Below, piece after piece: positions 62,333 through 64,000 of a stretch of DNA of 64,000 bases. The position numbers and the translations under genes are program-made. Numbering within the stretch: the first letter of the stretch is position 1; every line of letters begins with the position of its first letter. The stretch comes from Bordetella parapertussis (GTDB taxonomy: Bacteria > Pseudomonadota > Gammaproteobacteria > Burkholderiales > Burkholderiaceae_A): positions 1 through 64,000 of the forward strand of contig CAMAZF010000003.1 of assembly GCA_945862985.1 (NCBI GenBank), written 5' to 3'. A model generated the notes under the pieces. It was not told the origin of the DNA, did not search any database, and saw nothing but the letters and a program-made list of their open reading frames with translations.

Positions 62333-63010
62333 GTGAAAATATTGCTCGTTGAAGACGACCCGGCCTTAGCGCTGGCACTGCAGAAAAACTTTGAGGCGCA
62401 TGGCCTCATTCTCGAACTCGCGACCTCCATCTCGGAAGCGCAATCTCGACTCCGTGCTGAGATCTGGGACTTTGTTCTGTTAGATCGCATGCTTCCGGAC
62501 GGAGACGGTCTTACGCTTGTATCGGCTATTCGACAGAGCAGCCCTGACGCTGCGGCCCTCGTCCTGACTGCGCGAGATCAAATTTCAGACCGGATCCAGG
62601 GTCTTGATCGGGGGGCGGATGATTATCTTGTGAAGCCCTTTAATCCAGACGAGCTCCATGCCCGCATTCGCGCAATCGAGCGACGAAAGCACGGTCAGAT
62701 CAGGGACGCAACCATTCGCTTCGACGATGTCGTGATCGATCTCGGAGCAATGTCAGTGATTGTTCAGGGCGAAACCGTTGAAATCACAGCGAAGCAATGG
62801 TCAGTGCTTCGGGCGCTTCTATCTCGTCCCAACCGCATCGTGACCAAGCAGATTCTCTCCGAGTCCGTCTACAACTCGGGCGAGGAGACAGAATCAAATA
62901 CCATCGAAGTCTTTATACATGGCCTTCGCAAAAAGTTAGGCACCAACCGTATCGAAACGATTCGGGGCGTAGGCTATCGAATCAATATCGGTGGTGAGAA
63001 TCATGCCTAG
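62333..63010 (+). CDS. OmpR-family response regulator (QseB/PmrA-like)
   Basis: This 225-residue two-domain regulator has acidic-pocket residues Glu7, Asp8 and Asp9, phosphoacceptor Asp51 (LLDRMLPDGDG), Thr79 and Lys101 (YLVKPFNPDEL). The C-terminal winged helix has ITAKQWSVLRALLSRPNRIVTK and the wing EVFIHGLRKKLGTNRIETIRGVGYRI. It starts with GTG. It overlaps the histidine kinase gene by 8 bp. Best group by eye is the QseB/PmrA branch; the signal is not known. Confidence 0.93.
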   Translation: MKILLVEDDPALALALQKNFEAHGLILELATSISEAQSRLRAEIWDFVLLDRMLPDGDGLTLVSAIRQSSPDAAALVLTARDQISDRIQGLDRGADDYLVKPFNPDELHARIRAIERRKHGQIRDATIRFDDVVIDLGAMSVIVQGETVEITAKQWSVLRALLSRPNRIVTKQILSESVYNSGEETESNTIEVFIHGLRKKLGTNRIETIRGVGYRINIGGENHA

Positions 63011-64000
63011 TCTGGTCAAACTGCTCTCGCTGCGCCTGCTATTGGTCATCGGATTGACATGGGCCTGCATGGCTGTCGTTCTTGGGCTTCATGCACGCTC
63101 CGAGATTGAGGAGGGACTAGACAACACCCTTGTGGACGTGAGCCACCGGCTCCTCGATTTAGCGATTCACGATATCCATGAGGTGGAGGACGATGACGAT
63201 CCGGGCCGGTGGGCGCGATTCCCGCACAAGCCACTTGTGCAAAGTGGAGACAGAGGTTTTAAGGATGATTACCTCATCTATCAGATCATCCATCAGGATG
63301 GGCGCGTCCTCCTTCGGTCAGAAGACGCTCCTGAGCGGCCGATCCTTCCACTGCTCAAGGCGGGGTTCGAGGACACGGATCAATGGAGGGTCTACGCCTA
63401 TTCCCACCCTGTCTATCCATTCTCGATTCAAGTCGCTGACTCTCTGACCCATCGCCAGATTGCCACCTCGGAGTCTGTCGGCTTCCTATTACTGCCACTT
63501 GGACTGGTTTTACCCTTTGCTGGGCTGCTCATTTTGCTCACCATTCGGCGCGCTCTCAGGCCGATTCGAACGCTCATTCAGGAGATCGAAATGAGGAGCG
63601 GCGAGCGCCTCTCTGATATTCAGATTCCCGGTCTTCCCCGAGATCTCGCTCAGATTGCAAACGCGACGAATTCCCTCCTCAGACGCCTGAAGGATGCACT
63701 CTCACAAGAGCGCTCAGTAGCGGCACAAATGGCGCATGAGTTACGAACCCCCCTCGCCTCAGCCTTGATCGAGGTCTCGACCGCAGAGCGACTGGCGGTT
63801 GAGTCTGCTTCCAAATCAGCTTTGGAGCGAGCACGACGCTCACTTGAGGTACTTTCTCGTCGATCCGAGCGACTGCTTGACCTCACCAAAGCCGAACAAA
63901 GTGCGACCCAGAACAGAGAGGTCGTCCATTTAGTGGGGCTGTGTCAGCTCGCACTTGAGGAATACTGCTCGGAAGGCGATCGATCTGACGCCTTCCGGGT
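63003..64000 (+). CDS. Sensor histidine kinase (3' end outside the window)
   Basis: The frame is open from ATG 63003 to the window edge and gives 332 residues. An N-terminal membrane helix (about 10-30) is followed by a periplasmic sensor region of about 125 residues with an acidic patch EVEDDDDPGRW. A second helix (about 160-182), a HAMP-like linker and the dimerisation domain with the phospho-acceptor His245 (AQMAHELRTPLAS) come next. The ATP-binding domain is missing because the window ends. It is of the QseC/PmrB type and is co-translated with the response regulator. Confidence 0.92.
   Translation, partial: MPSLVKLLSLRLLLVIGLTWACMAVVLGLHARSEIEEGLDNTLVDVSHRLLDLAIHDIHEVEDDDDPGRWARFPHKPLVQSGDRGFKDDYLIYQIIHQDGRVLLRSEDAPERPILPLLKAGFEDTDQWRVYAYSHPVYPFSIQVADSLTHRQIATSESVGFLLLPLGLVLPFAGLLILLTIRRALRPIRTLIQEIEMRSGERLSDIQIPGLPRDLAQIANATNSLLRRLKDALSQERSVAAQMAHELRTPLASALIEVSTAERLAVESASKSALERARRSLEVLSRRSERLLDLTKAEQSATQNREVVHLVGLCQLALEEYCSEGDRSDAFR

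Noticed and set aside
1-64000. CRISPR arrays, insertion sequences, integrases, prophage genes, toxin-antitoxin pairs and rRNA.
   Set aside because: I looked for regularly spaced repeats, terminal inverted repeats with transposase motifs, and stable-RNA sequence, and found none. Short repeats could still escape reading by eye.

Overview
The window looks like chromosomal DNA of a beta-proteobacterium, most likely of the order Burkholderiales. The evidence is gene order and protein family: an rpfE-like/recJ/prfB/lysS string, a complete iscRSUA-hscBA-fdx operon followed by a low-molecular-weight phosphatase and uvrB, a tyrB-type aminotransferase, and many TAXI-type TRAP transporters and CoA-dependent catabolic genes. 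The sequence is GC-rich by eye. I did not compute composition and cannot name a genus. No insertion sequence, prophage, integrase, CRISPR array or rRNA was seen. One tRNA gene (Asn) is present, and no gene-free stretch exceeds 300 bases.

1-25.2 kb is housekeeping. It holds an alpha/beta hydrolase divergent from 3-hydroxybutyrate dehydrogenase; comEC and tatD; a DUF2062 membrane protein; the LolD/LolC-E lipoprotein-release transporter; rpfE-like, recJ, prfB (with its programmed +1 frameshift) and lysS; rmuC; the isc iron-sulfur assembly operon with two IscR-type boxes; a low-molecular-weight phosphatase with a clear terminator; uvrB and tyrB with a consensus DnaA box between them; an AhpD-like protein; and a queE-queD pair for queuosine precursors in which both proteins have unusual active-site motifs.

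25.1-54.2 kb is catabolic and has three blocks. The first (25.1-32 kb) has an IlvD/Edd dehydratase, a DapA-family lyase, a lambda-crystallin-type 3-hydroxyacyl-CoA dehydrogenase and a TAXI-TRAP transporter. The second is one long, tightly packed minus-strand series (47.36 down to 31.97 kb): GntR/FCD regulator, ThDP enzyme, amidase, TauE/SafE permease, two-domain 3-hydroxyacyl-CoA dehydrogenase, thiolase, ADP-forming acyl-CoA synthetase, enoyl-CoA hydratase, 2-hydroxyacid dehydrogenase, aldo/keto reductase, SDR, glutaryl-CoA dehydrogenase and an LhgO-like oxidase. The third runs the other way from the same 88-bp gap: Ldh-family dehydrogenase, SDR, second TAXI-TRAP system, second lambda-crystallin-type dehydrogenase and an enolase-superfamily enzyme. 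A TGAC-GT-AC-GTCA palindrome in the gap is a candidate operator for both directions. Together these genes look like uptake and beta-oxidation-style breakdown of an organic acid, with a plausible exit through glutaryl-CoA; the substrate is not known.

54.2-64 kb is mixed: mtgA, a small methyltransferase with a coupled unknown protein, tRNA-Asn with its own promoter and terminator, an autoregulated-looking winged-helix regulator/membrane protein/acetyltransferase operon, and a secreted amidohydrolase with YciI-like and DUF167 proteins. It ends in an envelope redox/sensing group: a Tat-exported FccB-like flavoprotein, a lipoprotein that carries a C-terminal cytochrome c domain, a PepSY protein and a divergent OmpR-type two-component pair. 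The histidine kinase is cut by the window edge.

The DNA is very compact. At least seven convergent gene pairs overlap at their 3' ends by 4 to 84 bp, and several divergent pairs have start codons only 15-56 bp apart.
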